Assembly (NCBI RefSeq): GCF_900607235.1
Contig: NZ_LR027854.1
Coordinates: forward strand, 62,001 to 126,000
DNA from: Olivibacter jilunii
GTDB taxonomy: Bacteria > Bacteroidota > Bacteroidia > Sphingobacteriales > Sphingobacteriaceae
Direction of reading: 5' to 3'
DNA: 64,000 bases
The notes below the pieces were generated by a model. It saw only the letters and a list, made by a program, of their open reading frames with translations. It did not search any database and was not told the origin of the DNA. Of the stretch, positions 34,412 to 42,933 are shown piece by piece (the first letter of the stretch is position 1; every line of letters begins with the position of its first letter). The position numbers and the translations under genes were made by a program.

Positions 34412-35850
34412 AAATCCGTAATAGGCGAATATCGAGGTACTAGCGATTTCATAACTACCCAGCCAATGATATAGCAAACCGCGCAAACGGAAAATATAAT
34501 AAAATAACCAGCTTCAATACCATGAAAACCCATGAAGGACATCTCCGTTTCTTTGCTGTAATCGAAGAGCATTCCGGAACCCTTATTAATAAAGAAAGAA
34601 CCCACGCCTCCAGCCATACCGCCGATACCCGTAATCGTAGCAATAGCTTTTTTGGGGAACATATCACCTACGGTGGTGAAAATATTGGCAGACCAAGCCT
34701 GATGTGCTGCACCAGCTATACCGATAATAATTACAGGAAGCCAATAACTTATATGTCCTAAAGGTTGAGCAAACAGCGCTAACAAAGGGAAAAAGGCAAA
34801 AATCAACATCGATCGCATACGGCCCTCATACGGATTCATCCCTTTTTTATCGACGAAGTAAGTTGGAAGCCAACCGCCAATTATAGAAAGCAGGGTAATA
34901 AGGTATAAAACAAAAAGAGGTAAGGCACTTTGTGTAGAATCCATACCGTATACGGAACTTAAATAAGCAGGTGTCCAAAAGAGGAAAAACCACCAAACTC
35001 CATCAGTCATAAACTTACCAAAGGCAAATGCCCATGTCTGATTATATTTCAAACATTTAACGAAAGAAGCTTTATCGGTTGTTTCTTCTACATAGTCAAC
35101 CAACTTCCTATCGTTTATTAAATCTTGCTGAATATAGTCGAGTTCCGCTTTTCCAACGCGTGGGTGTACCTCAGGTTTATGGTACATAAACACCCAAAAT
35201 CCCATCCATATGAACCCTAAAGCGCCTATGATGATAAAGGACATCTCCCATCCATAGGCTTCGGCTATAAACGGTATGGTAACAGGAGCCGCAAGTGCAC
35301 CTACCGTTGCACCCGCATTAAAAATACTGGTAGCAAAGGCTCTATCTTTTTTCGGAAAATATTCAGCCGTCGCCTTAATTGCCGCCGGAAAATTACCCGC
35401 TTCCCCTATCGCTAATACAAGTCGAGCAAAGATAAAAAGCGTGACACTGATTGATATAATTTTTGCAGAATCGCCAACGAGGGCTAGTGCCTCTTTCGCG
35501 CCTTCAAACCCTACGAACCATTTGCCGGTTAACAACCCTGACGTTGCAATACCACAAAATGCGTGAAGACAGGCACCGATCGACCAAATTCCTATTGCCC
35601 ATAGAAAACCTTTTTTTGTATCTAACCAATCTACGAATCTACCAGCGAACAAAAGAGATATCGCGTAAAATATAGAGAACAAAGCTGTTATGTTACCATA
35701 ATCATTATTGGTCCATTTGAATTCAGGTGCAATGAAATCTTTCCATGTTAAGGAAAGCACCTGACGGTCCATATAGTTGATCGTAGTAGCAAAAAATAGC
35801 AGTGTACAAATTGTCCATCTGTACTTACCTATTGTCTCTTTAGAATTCAT
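34408..35850 (-). CDS. exuT: Hexuronate transporter (MFS, ExuT-like)
   Basis: The 480-residue MFS anion:cation symporter family protein has about 12 membrane helices. The visible start is TTINYMDRQVLSLTWKDF; VLAIGEAGNFPAAIKATAEYFPKKDRAFATS follows (shown here as AIGEAGNFPAAIKATAE), and FMTDGVWWFFLFWTPAYL is in the second half. This is the hexuronate/glucarate permease pattern. It lies next to uxaC and transports galacturonate or glucuronate by context. A 28-bp imperfect palindrome sits in its leader. The symbol is a family-level call. Confidence 0.85.
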   Translation of the reverse strand: MNSKETIGKYRWTICTLLFFATTINYMDRQVLSLTWKDFIAPEFKWTNNDYGNITALFSIFYAISLLFAGRFVDWLDTKKGFLWAIGIWSIGACLHAFCGIATSGLLTGKWFVGFEGAKEALALVGDSAKIISISVTLFIFARLVLAIGEAGNFPAAIKATAEYFPKKDRAFATSIFNAGATVGALAAPVTIPFIAEAYGWEMSFIIIGALGFIWMGFWVFMYHKPEVHPRVGKAELDYIQQDLINDRKLVDYVEETTDKASFVKCLKYNQTWAFAFGKFMTDGVWWFFLFWTPAYLSSVYGMDSTQSALPLFVLYLITLLSIIGGWLPTYFVDKKGMNPYEGRMRSMLIFAFFPLLALFAQPLGHISYWLPVIIIGIAGAAHQAWSANIFTTVGDMFPKKAIATITGIGGMAGGVGSFFINKGSGMLFDYSKETEMSFMGFHGIEAGYFIIFSVCAVCYIIGWVVMKSLVPRYSPITDL

Positions 35851-35883
35851 GATTTATGGCAATAAATGTTAATTAGGTTAAAA

Positions 35884-35911
35884 GAAAACGTTTGCACATT
35901 CATACGTTTTC
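35884..35911. promoter_or_regulatory. Imperfect 28-bp palindrome upstream of exuT
   Basis: Arms GAAAACGT (35884-35891) and ACGTTTTC (35904-35911) flank a partly symmetric centre. It lies 33 bases upstream of the exuT start and downstream of a possible -7 box TATCATTG (minus strand, 35933-35940). It is a candidate operator, possibly of LacI type, but it does not match the pectin-locus operator. Confidence 0.45.
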
Positions 35912-35989
35912 CTTACGTTAGTTATTCAGCTACAATGATATTAAATTTTGGCTAATAATCCTAGCGTAGAGTCGGCTTTCTGTGGTTAG

Positions 35990-36175
35990 GATATAGGTGT
36001 CAAGACACCTGCCTACCGGCAGGCAGGTAAGTATCAAGAAAAAATCTTATTCTGACACCTCATCTCTTAAACCTTATCCCCTAATATACCTAAAACCGTA
36101 TACTTATACCCTACACCCTATACCTTATACTCTATACCTTAAACCTCACACCCTACACCTTATCCCTCACCCCTC
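35990..36175. repeat. Repeat spacer between uxaC and exuT
   Basis: The left part has a palindromic word (arms ACCTGCCT/AGGCAGGT around 36008-36029) that recurs degenerately at 49729-49752. It is followed by a run of TATACCCTACACC, TATACCTTATAC and AAACCTCACACC words (36090-36170). It reaches the uxaC stop codon. With 35851-35989 it forms the 316-base non-coding gap upstream of uxaC's 3' end. Confidence 0.75.
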
Positions 36176-37579
36176 TGTAGGCCAATTGAAGTAACTAGCG
36201 GCATTATGATAGCAAATATCTTCGATAACTTTGCCAATCCAAGGTAAATTCTCAGGTAACTCACCGTTTTCGACTTCTTCGCCGAACAAGTTACAAAGGA
36301 TTCGTCTAAAGTATTCGTGACGAGGATAAGACAGAAAGCTTCGCGAGTCAGTCAGCATGCCGACAAATTTACTGATCAGTCCCATATTCGACAACGCATT
36401 CATCTGTTTGATCATACCGTCTTTCTGATCAAGGAACCACCAACCGGAGCCGAATTGAATCTTTCCGGCCGAAGAACCGTCGTTGAAGTTGCCAATCATG
36501 GTCGCTATTAATTCATTATCTGCCGGGTTAAGATTATACAGGATGGTTTTAGCTAATTTATCCTGACTATCCAGTTTGTCAAGGAAACCCGCTAGAGCCC
36601 TTCCCTGCGAAAAATCACCGATAGAATCCCAACCCGTATCAGGACCTAATTTTTGCATCATTCTTGAATTATTATTTCGAAGTGCACCCAAATGATACTG
36701 TTGCACCCATCCCTTTTCGTGGTCCCATTCAGCGAAATAGGTTAGCATGGCCGATCGAAATTGATTATGCTGTTCATCAGAAATAACTTTACCCTGCAAT
36801 GCGTTGGAGAAGATGGTTCTAATATCTTCTAATCTGTAGGATTCGTTATAAATTTCCTCTAACCCATGATCTGACACACAGCATCCATTTTCAGCAAAAT
36901 AATCGTGTCTAACTTTCAGCGCTTGCAAATAGTCATCAAAATTTTGAACAGTTACCCCCGAAACGCGGCTCAATTTTTCTACATACTGCTGGAATTTCGA
37001 CAGTACAGAAAGGTTCATCGCATTATCTGGCCGGAAGGCAGGTAGTACCCGAATTTCAAAGCCCTCTTTTTTTAGCTGTTGATGATATATTAAACTGTCT
37101 GTCGGATCGTCTGTTGTACACACAATCTTTACATTCATCTTCCTTAATAGATTCCTGACACTATATTCCGGCTTCTTAAGTAAATCGCTCGCTTCATCGT
37201 ATATTTCTTCAGCAGTACTAGCGTCCAGTATTTTATCAATGCCAAAATACCGCTGCAATTCTAAATGCGTCCAATGGTAAAGGGGGTTCCTTAGGGTATA
37301 TGGTACAGTTTCAGCCCACTTTAAAAACTTATCCCGATCACTGGCATCGCCGGTACAATAGCGTTCATCTACACCATTCGTACGCATTGCCCGCCATTTA
37401 TAATGATCGCCATATAACCATACTTGTGTAATATTTTCAAATCGGGCATCCTCGGCTATCTGTTGAGGGGACAAATGACAATGGTAATCGATAATGGGCA
37501 TTTTCGCCGCATATTCATGATATAATGTTTGCGCTGTATTACTTTCTAATAAGAAATTTTTATCTAAGAATTTTTTCAT
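36167..37579 (-). CDS. uxaC: Glucuronate/galacturonate isomerase
   Basis: About 470 residues from the ATG at 37579 (MKKFLDKNFLLES); the frame extends to 37639 but the added residues are repeat-derived. UxaC isomerises D-galacturonate to tagaturonate and glucuronate to fructuronate in the cytoplasm. Visible signatures are PIIDYHCHLSPQQIAED (metal-binding His pair), WRAMRTNGVDERY, VCTTDDPTDSL, QYHLGALRNNNSRMM and MLTDSRSFLSYPRHEYFRR. It sits 116 bases after uxaA in a repeat-filled spacer and upstream of exuT. Confidence 0.96.
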   Translation of the reverse strand: MKKFLDKNFLLESNTAQTLYHEYAAKMPIIDYHCHLSPQQIAEDARFENITQVWLYGDHYKWRAMRTNGVDERYCTGDASDRDKFLKWAETVPYTLRNPLYHWTHLELQRYFGIDKILDASTAEEIYDEASDLLKKPEYSVRNLLRKMNVKIVCTTDDPTDSLIYHQQLKKEGFEIRVLPAFRPDNAMNLSVLSKFQQYVEKLSRVSGVTVQNFDDYLQALKVRHDYFAENGCCVSDHGLEEIYNESYRLEDIRTIFSNALQGKVISDEQHNQFRSAMLTYFAEWDHEKGWVQQYHLGALRNNNSRMMQKLGPDTGWDSIGDFSQGRALAGFLDKLDSQDKLAKTILYNLNPADNELIATMIGNFNDGSSAGKIQFGSGWWFLDQKDGMIKQMNALSNMGLISKFVGMLTDSRSFLSYPRHEYFRRILCNLFGEEVENGELPENLPWIGKVIEDICYHNAASYFNWPTEG

Positions 37580-37582
37580 ACT

Positions 37583-37695
37583 CGTGAGCTTTAGGCAGTA
37601 GGCGTACGCTTTATGCCTGCTTCTACTAATAACTAACAACCAATAACTAACAACTAATAACTAATAACCAGCAACTAACAACTAATAACTAGCAA
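37583..37695. repeat. Repeat spacer between uxaA and uxaC
   Basis: Built of AACTAACAACCAAT and AACTAATAACTAGC words like the glpK-glpF spacer, with a GCTTTAGGCAGTAGGC word at its uxaC side like those at 12000 and 49665. It lies inside the operon. Confidence 0.8.
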
Positions 37696-39339
37696 CTACA
37701 AAGACACCCCTCTCTTCCAAGGAATAAAGTCATCTTGATTCAATTGCACTGCTTTGGGAATCACCTCACCGCTTGCTGCCCGAATACAATATTCCAGAAT
37801 ATCCTCACCCATTTCTTCGATGGTTTTTTCACCGGAAATAATCGGACCGCAATCAATATCAATAATATCTGCCATACGAGAAGCGAGCGAAGAATTGGTG
37901 GCGACTTTAATTACCGGACATACGGGATTTCCTGTGGGCGTTCCTAAACCTGTTGTAAATAAAATCAGTGTTGCTCCGCTGGCTGCTTTACCCGTGGTTG
38001 CTTCTACGTCATTACCAGGGGTGCAAACCAAGTTTAAACCCGGTTTAATAGCTGGTTCCGTGTAGTCTAACACATCCTCTACCGGCGCTGTCCCACCCTT
38101 TTTAGCGGCACCATTACTTTTAATGGCATCCGTAATCAAGCCATCCTTAATATTTCCGGGAGAAGGATTCATATGAAATCCCGAACCGGCATTTTCGGCC
38201 GCTTGGCTATAGGCCCCCATAAGGGTTATAAATTTTTTTGCAGCCTCTTCATTCTTTGTGCGGTCTATCAAATTTTGCTCGGCCCCACATAGTTCCGGAA
38301 ATTCAGCTAATAAAACTTTCCCCCCCAGTGCTACTAGTAGGTCAGCACAGTAGCCTACAGCAGGGTTGGCAGAGATACCACTGAAACCATCACTGCCTCC
38401 GCATTTCACACCGAGTGTAAGCTTGCTGAGCGGTGCAGGTTTCCGTTCCAATTTATCAGCTTCGGCTAAACCTATGAACGTTTGTCTAATCGCTTCCGTA
38501 ACCATTTGTTCTTCGCTTTTAGACTGCTGCTGTTCGAAAATGTAAAGCGGCTTGTCAAAGTTTGGATTACGGTCTTTTAAGTCATTTAAAAAGTCCTGCA
38601 CCTGTAAATTTTGACATCCTAAACTGAGCACGGTTACACCGGCCACGTTCGGATGATCGGCATAAGCTGCCAAAAGCTTACTTAATACCGCCGCATCCTG
38701 TCGAATACCACCACAACCACCTTGATGGTTCAGAAATTTAATGCCGTCTACATTTTTGAAAACCCGATCGGTTGGGACCCATGCTTCCTGCAAATCTAAA
38801 TCAACTGAAGCAAGGTCCTTACCTTGTCGGTACCATTCCTTCAGTAAGCGCGCCTTCCTCTTGTATTTATCTGTCACGGCATACCCTAATTCATTATGCA
38901 ATGCCTCTCTTATGACGTCTAGGTTTCTGTTTTCACAGAAAACGGTAGGTATAAATAACCAGTAATTTGCCGTTCCAACTTCACCATTAGACCGGTGATA
39001 TCCATTGAAAGTTCTATTAGCAAACTTGGATACATCCGGGGCTTCCCAATGGTAATTGTAGGGTCGGAATGCGTAAGCTGCAGCCGCATGCTTTAGATTA
39101 TCCGTACTCATACGTTCCCCCACCTTCACGGGATATTGTGTTTTCCCAACGAGCGTTCCGTACATGAGAACCTCCGCTCCTTTTTCCAAATCCTGCGTAT
39201 AAAACTTATGCTTTGCCGGAATATCTTCCTTCAGCAGATATGTTTCCGACTGATATACGATTTGTTCTCCTTGCTGTAAATCTTGCAGCGCGACCAATAC
39301 ATTGTCTTTCGGATGTATCTTTAAAACCCTTGCTCCCAT
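37696..39339 (-). CDS. uxaA: Altronate dehydratase
   Basis: This enzyme dehydrates D-altronate to 2-keto-3-deoxygluconate. The 547-residue protein has an N-terminal SAF-like domain (~1-90, VLKIHPKDNVLVALQDLQ) and the galactarate/altronate dehydratase C-terminal domain (HQGGCGGIRQDAAVL with the Cys ligands, LGVKCGGSDGFSGISANP, ENAGSGFHMNPSPGN). Length and two-domain architecture match full-length UxaA. It follows uxaB by 3 bases. Confidence 0.96.
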   Translation of the reverse strand: MGARVLKIHPKDNVLVALQDLQQGEQIVYQSETYLLKEDIPAKHKFYTQDLEKGAEVLMYGTLVGKTQYPVKVGERMSTDNLKHAAAAYAFRPYNYHWEAPDVSKFANRTFNGYHRSNGEVGTANYWLFIPTVFCENRNLDVIREALHNELGYAVTDKYKRKARLLKEWYRQGKDLASVDLDLQEAWVPTDRVFKNVDGIKFLNHQGGCGGIRQDAAVLSKLLAAYADHPNVAGVTVLSLGCQNLQVQDFLNDLKDRNPNFDKPLYIFEQQQSKSEEQMVTEAIRQTFIGLAEADKLERKPAPLSKLTLGVKCGGSDGFSGISANPAVGYCADLLVALGGKVLLAEFPELCGAEQNLIDRTKNEEAAKKFITLMGAYSQAAENAGSGFHMNPSPGNIKDGLITDAIKSNGAAKKGGTAPVEDVLDYTEPAIKPGLNLVCTPGNDVEATTGKAASGATLILFTTGLGTPTGNPVCPVIKVATNSSLASRMADIIDIDCGPIISGEKTIEEMGEDILEYCIRAASGEVIPKAVQLNQDDFIPWKRGVSL

Positions 39340-39342
39340 AAC

Positions 39343-40884
39343 CTAATTAAGCTGATTGTATTTTTTGTTATTAACAGCCTCTTTTATTACTTCTTTAACC
39401 TTATTATCCATTAATAAACGTAAATAATGCAGTACCTTCTCCTGAAAACCGGGGAGTGTCAGCTTCTGTTTCCATATGCGTTGATCATTCAAAACTGCTT
39501 CAACCACTTGTTCCGGTTCTTTACTCCACAGTCCCTCAAATAAGGCGGCATATTCATCATTAATGGTATAATACCCCTTCTCGTTAGTATAACCTTTATA
39601 GGTATTGTCAATACTGCGCTTCGCCTTCATAAAAAGTATATAAGCTGCAAAGCCCATGGCCATAAACTCCGGTGCCTCACCTACTGCATCATAAAATCCT
39701 TTTATAAGCGCTACGTTACGCATTTCCATTTTAGACGTGTAATTCAATGTAATGTTAATCCACTTATGGTCGAGTGACTGATTTCTAAAACGATCCAGCA
39801 CTTTTTCGGCAAAAAGCTTGGCTTCCTCGTTTTCGATACCACCGCGAGACACAACGGTTGGAACAATTTCCTCCATTAGTAGTTTTTTTATAAAGCCTTC
39901 TAAAAGAGGATCAGCCATGGCTGCTTTTACAGTTTCGCAACCAGCTAAAACAGCTAATCCACACGAAAAGGTATGCGTACCATTTAACAGCCGTAACTTT
40001 AACTCTTTAAATTTACTTATGTCTGAAGTGATGACCATTCCATCGTCCACAGTACTGAATGATAAAATTTCCGCAACTTTCGGATCCTTCGCCTCTATTG
40101 CCCAAAGTCGAAAAGGCTCCGCCATGATCATTAAGTCGTCTTGATATCCTACACGCTCCTGCATTTTTTGATGTTCTTCGAAGGGAAGCTTTCCTGGTAC
40201 GATCCGGTCCACCAATGTATTGCAAAAATAATTGGCATCTTCAAGCCAATGTAAAAATGCCGCCTCCAACCGATGTTGCTCAGCTAATTTCACTATAATT
40301 TCTTTCAGTTTTTTTCCATTGTCTGAGATTAATTCTGTTGGCAATATAACCATTCCCGCCTCCTTATCACCACCGAAGTACTGAAAACGTTTATACAAGA
40401 AAGCCAATAATTTAGCTGGATAGCTATGCGGTGGGTTCAATGTAATCTTATCATCTTTATCATACATTATACCTACTTCCGTTGTATTCGATATTACTAC
40501 CCGCAATTGCGGTTCTTCTGCATAACGTAATATTTCTCCCCAATTTTCCGAAGCGGTTAATACTTCCTTAATGGAAGAATTAATACTGATCTCTTCGATT
40601 TCTTTTCCGTTTTCAATTCCTTTTACACAAAGGGTATATAAGCCATCCTGCTCCTCAAAGCTATCTGTTCTGCCACTTGCCGTAGATTTCACCACAACGA
40701 TTCTTCCATTAAATACCTGCTTTCTGTTTGCCTTGTCAATAAAATATTCAGGCAGACCTCTTAATAATACGCCCGTACCAAACTGTATTACCTTTACCGG
40801 CAATTCCTTCCAATTGGCCGCGGGCACTTCAACCTCGACAGGTAACGTACCCTTTTGCAAAAACTTATTGTTTAAACGTTCCAT
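39343..40884 (-). CDS. uxaB: Tagaturonate reductase (altronate oxidoreductase)
   Basis: This NADH-dependent enzyme reduces D-tagaturonate to D-altronate. The 513-residue protein of the mannitol dehydrogenase family has VIQFGTGVLLRGLPEYFIDKA near the N-terminus (shown as IQFGTGVLLRGLPEYF), LLNGTHTFSCGLAVLAG with the catalytic-region Asn and His, and the Lys-rich IKKLLMEEIVP. It is longer than the fructuronate reductases but normal for UxaB. With uxaA and uxaC it converts galacturonate to 2-keto-3-deoxygluconate. The preceding 139-base spacer towards the GH105 gene consists of repeats. Confidence 0.95.
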   Translation of the reverse strand: MERLNNKFLQKGTLPVEVEVPAANWKELPVKVIQFGTGVLLRGLPEYFIDKANRKQVFNGRIVVVKSTASGRTDSFEEQDGLYTLCVKGIENGKEIEEISINSSIKEVLTASENWGEILRYAEEPQLRVVISNTTEVGIMYDKDDKITLNPPHSYPAKLLAFLYKRFQYFGGDKEAGMVILPTELISDNGKKLKEIIVKLAEQHRLEAAFLHWLEDANYFCNTLVDRIVPGKLPFEEHQKMQERVGYQDDLMIMAEPFRLWAIEAKDPKVAEILSFSTVDDGMVITSDISKFKELKLRLLNGTHTFSCGLAVLAGCETVKAAMADPLLEGFIKKLLMEEIVPTVVSRGGIENEEAKLFAEKVLDRFRNQSLDHKWINITLNYTSKMEMRNVALIKGFYDAVGEAPEFMAMGFAAYILFMKAKRSIDNTYKGYTNEKGYYTINDEYAALFEGLWSKEPEQVVEAVLNDQRIWKQKLTLPGFQEKVLHYLRLLMDNKVKEVIKEAVNNKKYNQLN

Positions 40885-40895
40885 TTTTATTGCTT

Positions 40896-41035
40896 TATGT
40901 TGAGTTGTCGAGTAGTTAAGTTGTTGAGTAGTTCTTAAATACGATCACCAATGGTACTTAACCTGTATGCTATCACTACTTAACTATTTCACTACTTAAC
41001 TATTTCACTACTTAACTACTTAACTATTTCACTAA
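40896..41035. repeat. Repeat spacer between GH105 gene and uxaB
   Basis: Made of imperfect CTACTTAACTATTTCA units (four or more tandem copies at 40973-41035) and GAGTTGTCGAGTAGTTAAG words. The array runs into the last codons of the GH105 gene. Confidence 0.8.
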
Positions 41036-42925
41036 CCATTTCACCCAATCATGTGTTGCTTGAAAATTTTGGTATTTTGCAGGTAACTTCCTTCCATCTA
41101 AATATTCATTGTATATCCATGGGTCTCCTAACACAAACACTTTTCCCTTGCCGTATTTGCTAATGGCCATGATATTTAACCCTTTTGTTCCAACGATTGG
41201 TGTGGCAGGAGCAAAAACGCGAAGTGAACTGATTTCCTTGATATACAATTTATAGGGCCTTTTAAATATAGGGTTACTTTTATCGACTTGAACGGCTCCC
41301 TGTTCAAATTGATTGTTTTTCACCATCAAATGGTTGTCTTCATTGAATTGAACACCAAAATGGCCTGCAAGCTCATTAAAATGCGTAAACTCAGCATTGC
41401 CGGCATCATTTCCAAGCAATACAAGTGTTCCTCCATTTTTAACCCATTTAACAATTACATCGATTTCAGGAGTAGCCAAATAATTTGGATGGGCAGATTC
41501 CTTTTCGGTGTCAGGATCTACGATGATATATACATCGGCCTTTCGAAGATTTTCTTCTGTAGGTTTTACTCCCAATGAATCAGTAACTGCACCGTAGGAA
41601 CGGAAAATGTACCCTAACAGGGAATAACCACCGTTATCCTGCTCTTCCCAGGTATAATGATAACGTTCTTGCTGCCCTAGTAAGCTTTTCCTTGTTTCAT
41701 GGTTGTAATAATAATCCAACAGCACCTTTTTTCCTTTAGCGAATTTCAAATTAGGGACCATTTCCATTTCAACTGCACATTGTATGAAAGCACCGATCCC
41801 CTTCGGGTCGTTTTGAATGACCGGTTCGCTCATGTAATATTCAAAGGAGCCGTCACGATAGGGTTTTCCTCCTAAACCGGAAACTTTCACCGTGCCGTTT
41901 AAGTTGACATTGCCCTGTTCATCTTTTTCAATGAACTCTTTCAAAATACCCGTATAACCCTTTTCAGCATTTTTCAAAAATTTAGCAGGTAAATATCCTA
42001 AACGCACACCTTTTGCTAAAGTATAGACAATCATCGATGAAGCAGAAGCCTCTGGGTAGTTTCCTTTTCTACTAGGCATATCGGTCACCTGGTACCAAAG
42101 ACCATTCGCTTGCTGAAACCTGGCAACTGCATCTGCGTAACGATTCAAAATAGCTACAATCGTATCTCTACCGGAATGATTTTTAGGAAAATAATCCAGT
42201 ACATCTACCAAGGCCATGCCGTACCATCCTAACGCACGGCTCCAAAAATTTGGTGACCGACCCGTTTCCTTATTAGCCCACTGTTGTTCTTTCGATTCGT
42301 CCCAACCATGGTATAATAAACCCGTTTTTTCGTCACGCGTATTCTTTTCAATTAAAGCAAATTGACGGCTAATGTCGTCGAAAGCTTTCGGCTCGTTAAA
42401 CAGCTTTGCATATTCCGCATAAAAAGGTTGTCCCATGTACAAGCCGTCTAACCAGACTTGATGTGTATAGATCTTCTTATGCCAGAAACTACCCTGTTTG
42501 GTTCGTGGATGTGTATCAAGTTGTTTTCTTAAATGCCGGACTGCTTTTAAGTACTTTTCTTTTCCAGTTACCTGATATAGAAATAAGAGGATTTTTCCGT
42601 TATTAATGAAGTCGATATTATAATCCTCCATTTTATAAGCATTGATGGTACCGTCTTCCTGCACATAATGGTCCATTTTATGCTGGATATAATCGAAATA
42701 GCGCTTATTCGCTGTATTCTTCCAAACCCCTTCTACTCCTTTTAGAATTACCCCCAAGTCATAACTCCATTTAGCCGGCTGATTTTTTTCCAGTGTAAAA
42801 GCATCAGGCCAAAGTCGCATAGCCGTTTGCGTCATCAACTCACTATATTTTACTTCCTGTGCTTGTACATTAAAATAGCTTATCATGAGCGATAGCAACA
42901 AGAGCCGCTTAAAAATCCAATCCAT
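41024..42925 (-). CDS. GH105/GH88-family unsaturated uronyl hydrolase with C-terminal GATase-like domain
   Basis: The 633-residue exported protein (signal LLLLSLMISYFNVQAQ) has an alpha/alpha-barrel of the unsaturated rhamnogalacturonyl/glucuronyl hydrolase type (~30-390): SRALGWYGMALVDVLDYFP and YPEASASSMIVYTLAKGVRLG match family blocks around the catalytic Asp residues. Residues ~430-630 form a second domain (DVYIIVDPD, VKNGGTLVLLGND, ISKYGKGKVFVLGDPWI) resembling a glutamine-amidotransferase-like/DUF4350 fold without an obvious catalytic triad. The enzyme would remove the 4,5-unsaturated uronate left by PL10. It starts 8 bases after the GH28 stop. Confidence 0.88.
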   Translation of the reverse strand: MDWIFKRLLLLSLMISYFNVQAQEVKYSELMTQTAMRLWPDAFTLEKNQPAKWSYDLGVILKGVEGVWKNTANKRYFDYIQHKMDHYVQEDGTINAYKMEDYNIDFINNGKILLFLYQVTGKEKYLKAVRHLRKQLDTHPRTKQGSFWHKKIYTHQVWLDGLYMGQPFYAEYAKLFNEPKAFDDISRQFALIEKNTRDEKTGLLYHGWDESKEQQWANKETGRSPNFWSRALGWYGMALVDVLDYFPKNHSGRDTIVAILNRYADAVARFQQANGLWYQVTDMPSRKGNYPEASASSMIVYTLAKGVRLGYLPAKFLKNAEKGYTGILKEFIEKDEQGNVNLNGTVKVSGLGGKPYRDGSFEYYMSEPVIQNDPKGIGAFIQCAVEMEMVPNLKFAKGKKVLLDYYYNHETRKSLLGQQERYHYTWEEQDNGGYSLLGYIFRSYGAVTDSLGVKPTEENLRKADVYIIVDPDTEKESAHPNYLATPEIDVIVKWVKNGGTLVLLGNDAGNAEFTHFNELAGHFGVQFNEDNHLMVKNNQFEQGAVQVDKSNPIFKRPYKLYIKEISSLRVFAPATPIVGTKGLNIMAISKYGKGKVFVLGDPWIYNEYLDGRKLPAKYQNFQATHDWVKWLVK

Positions 42926-42933
42926 TCCTTATC

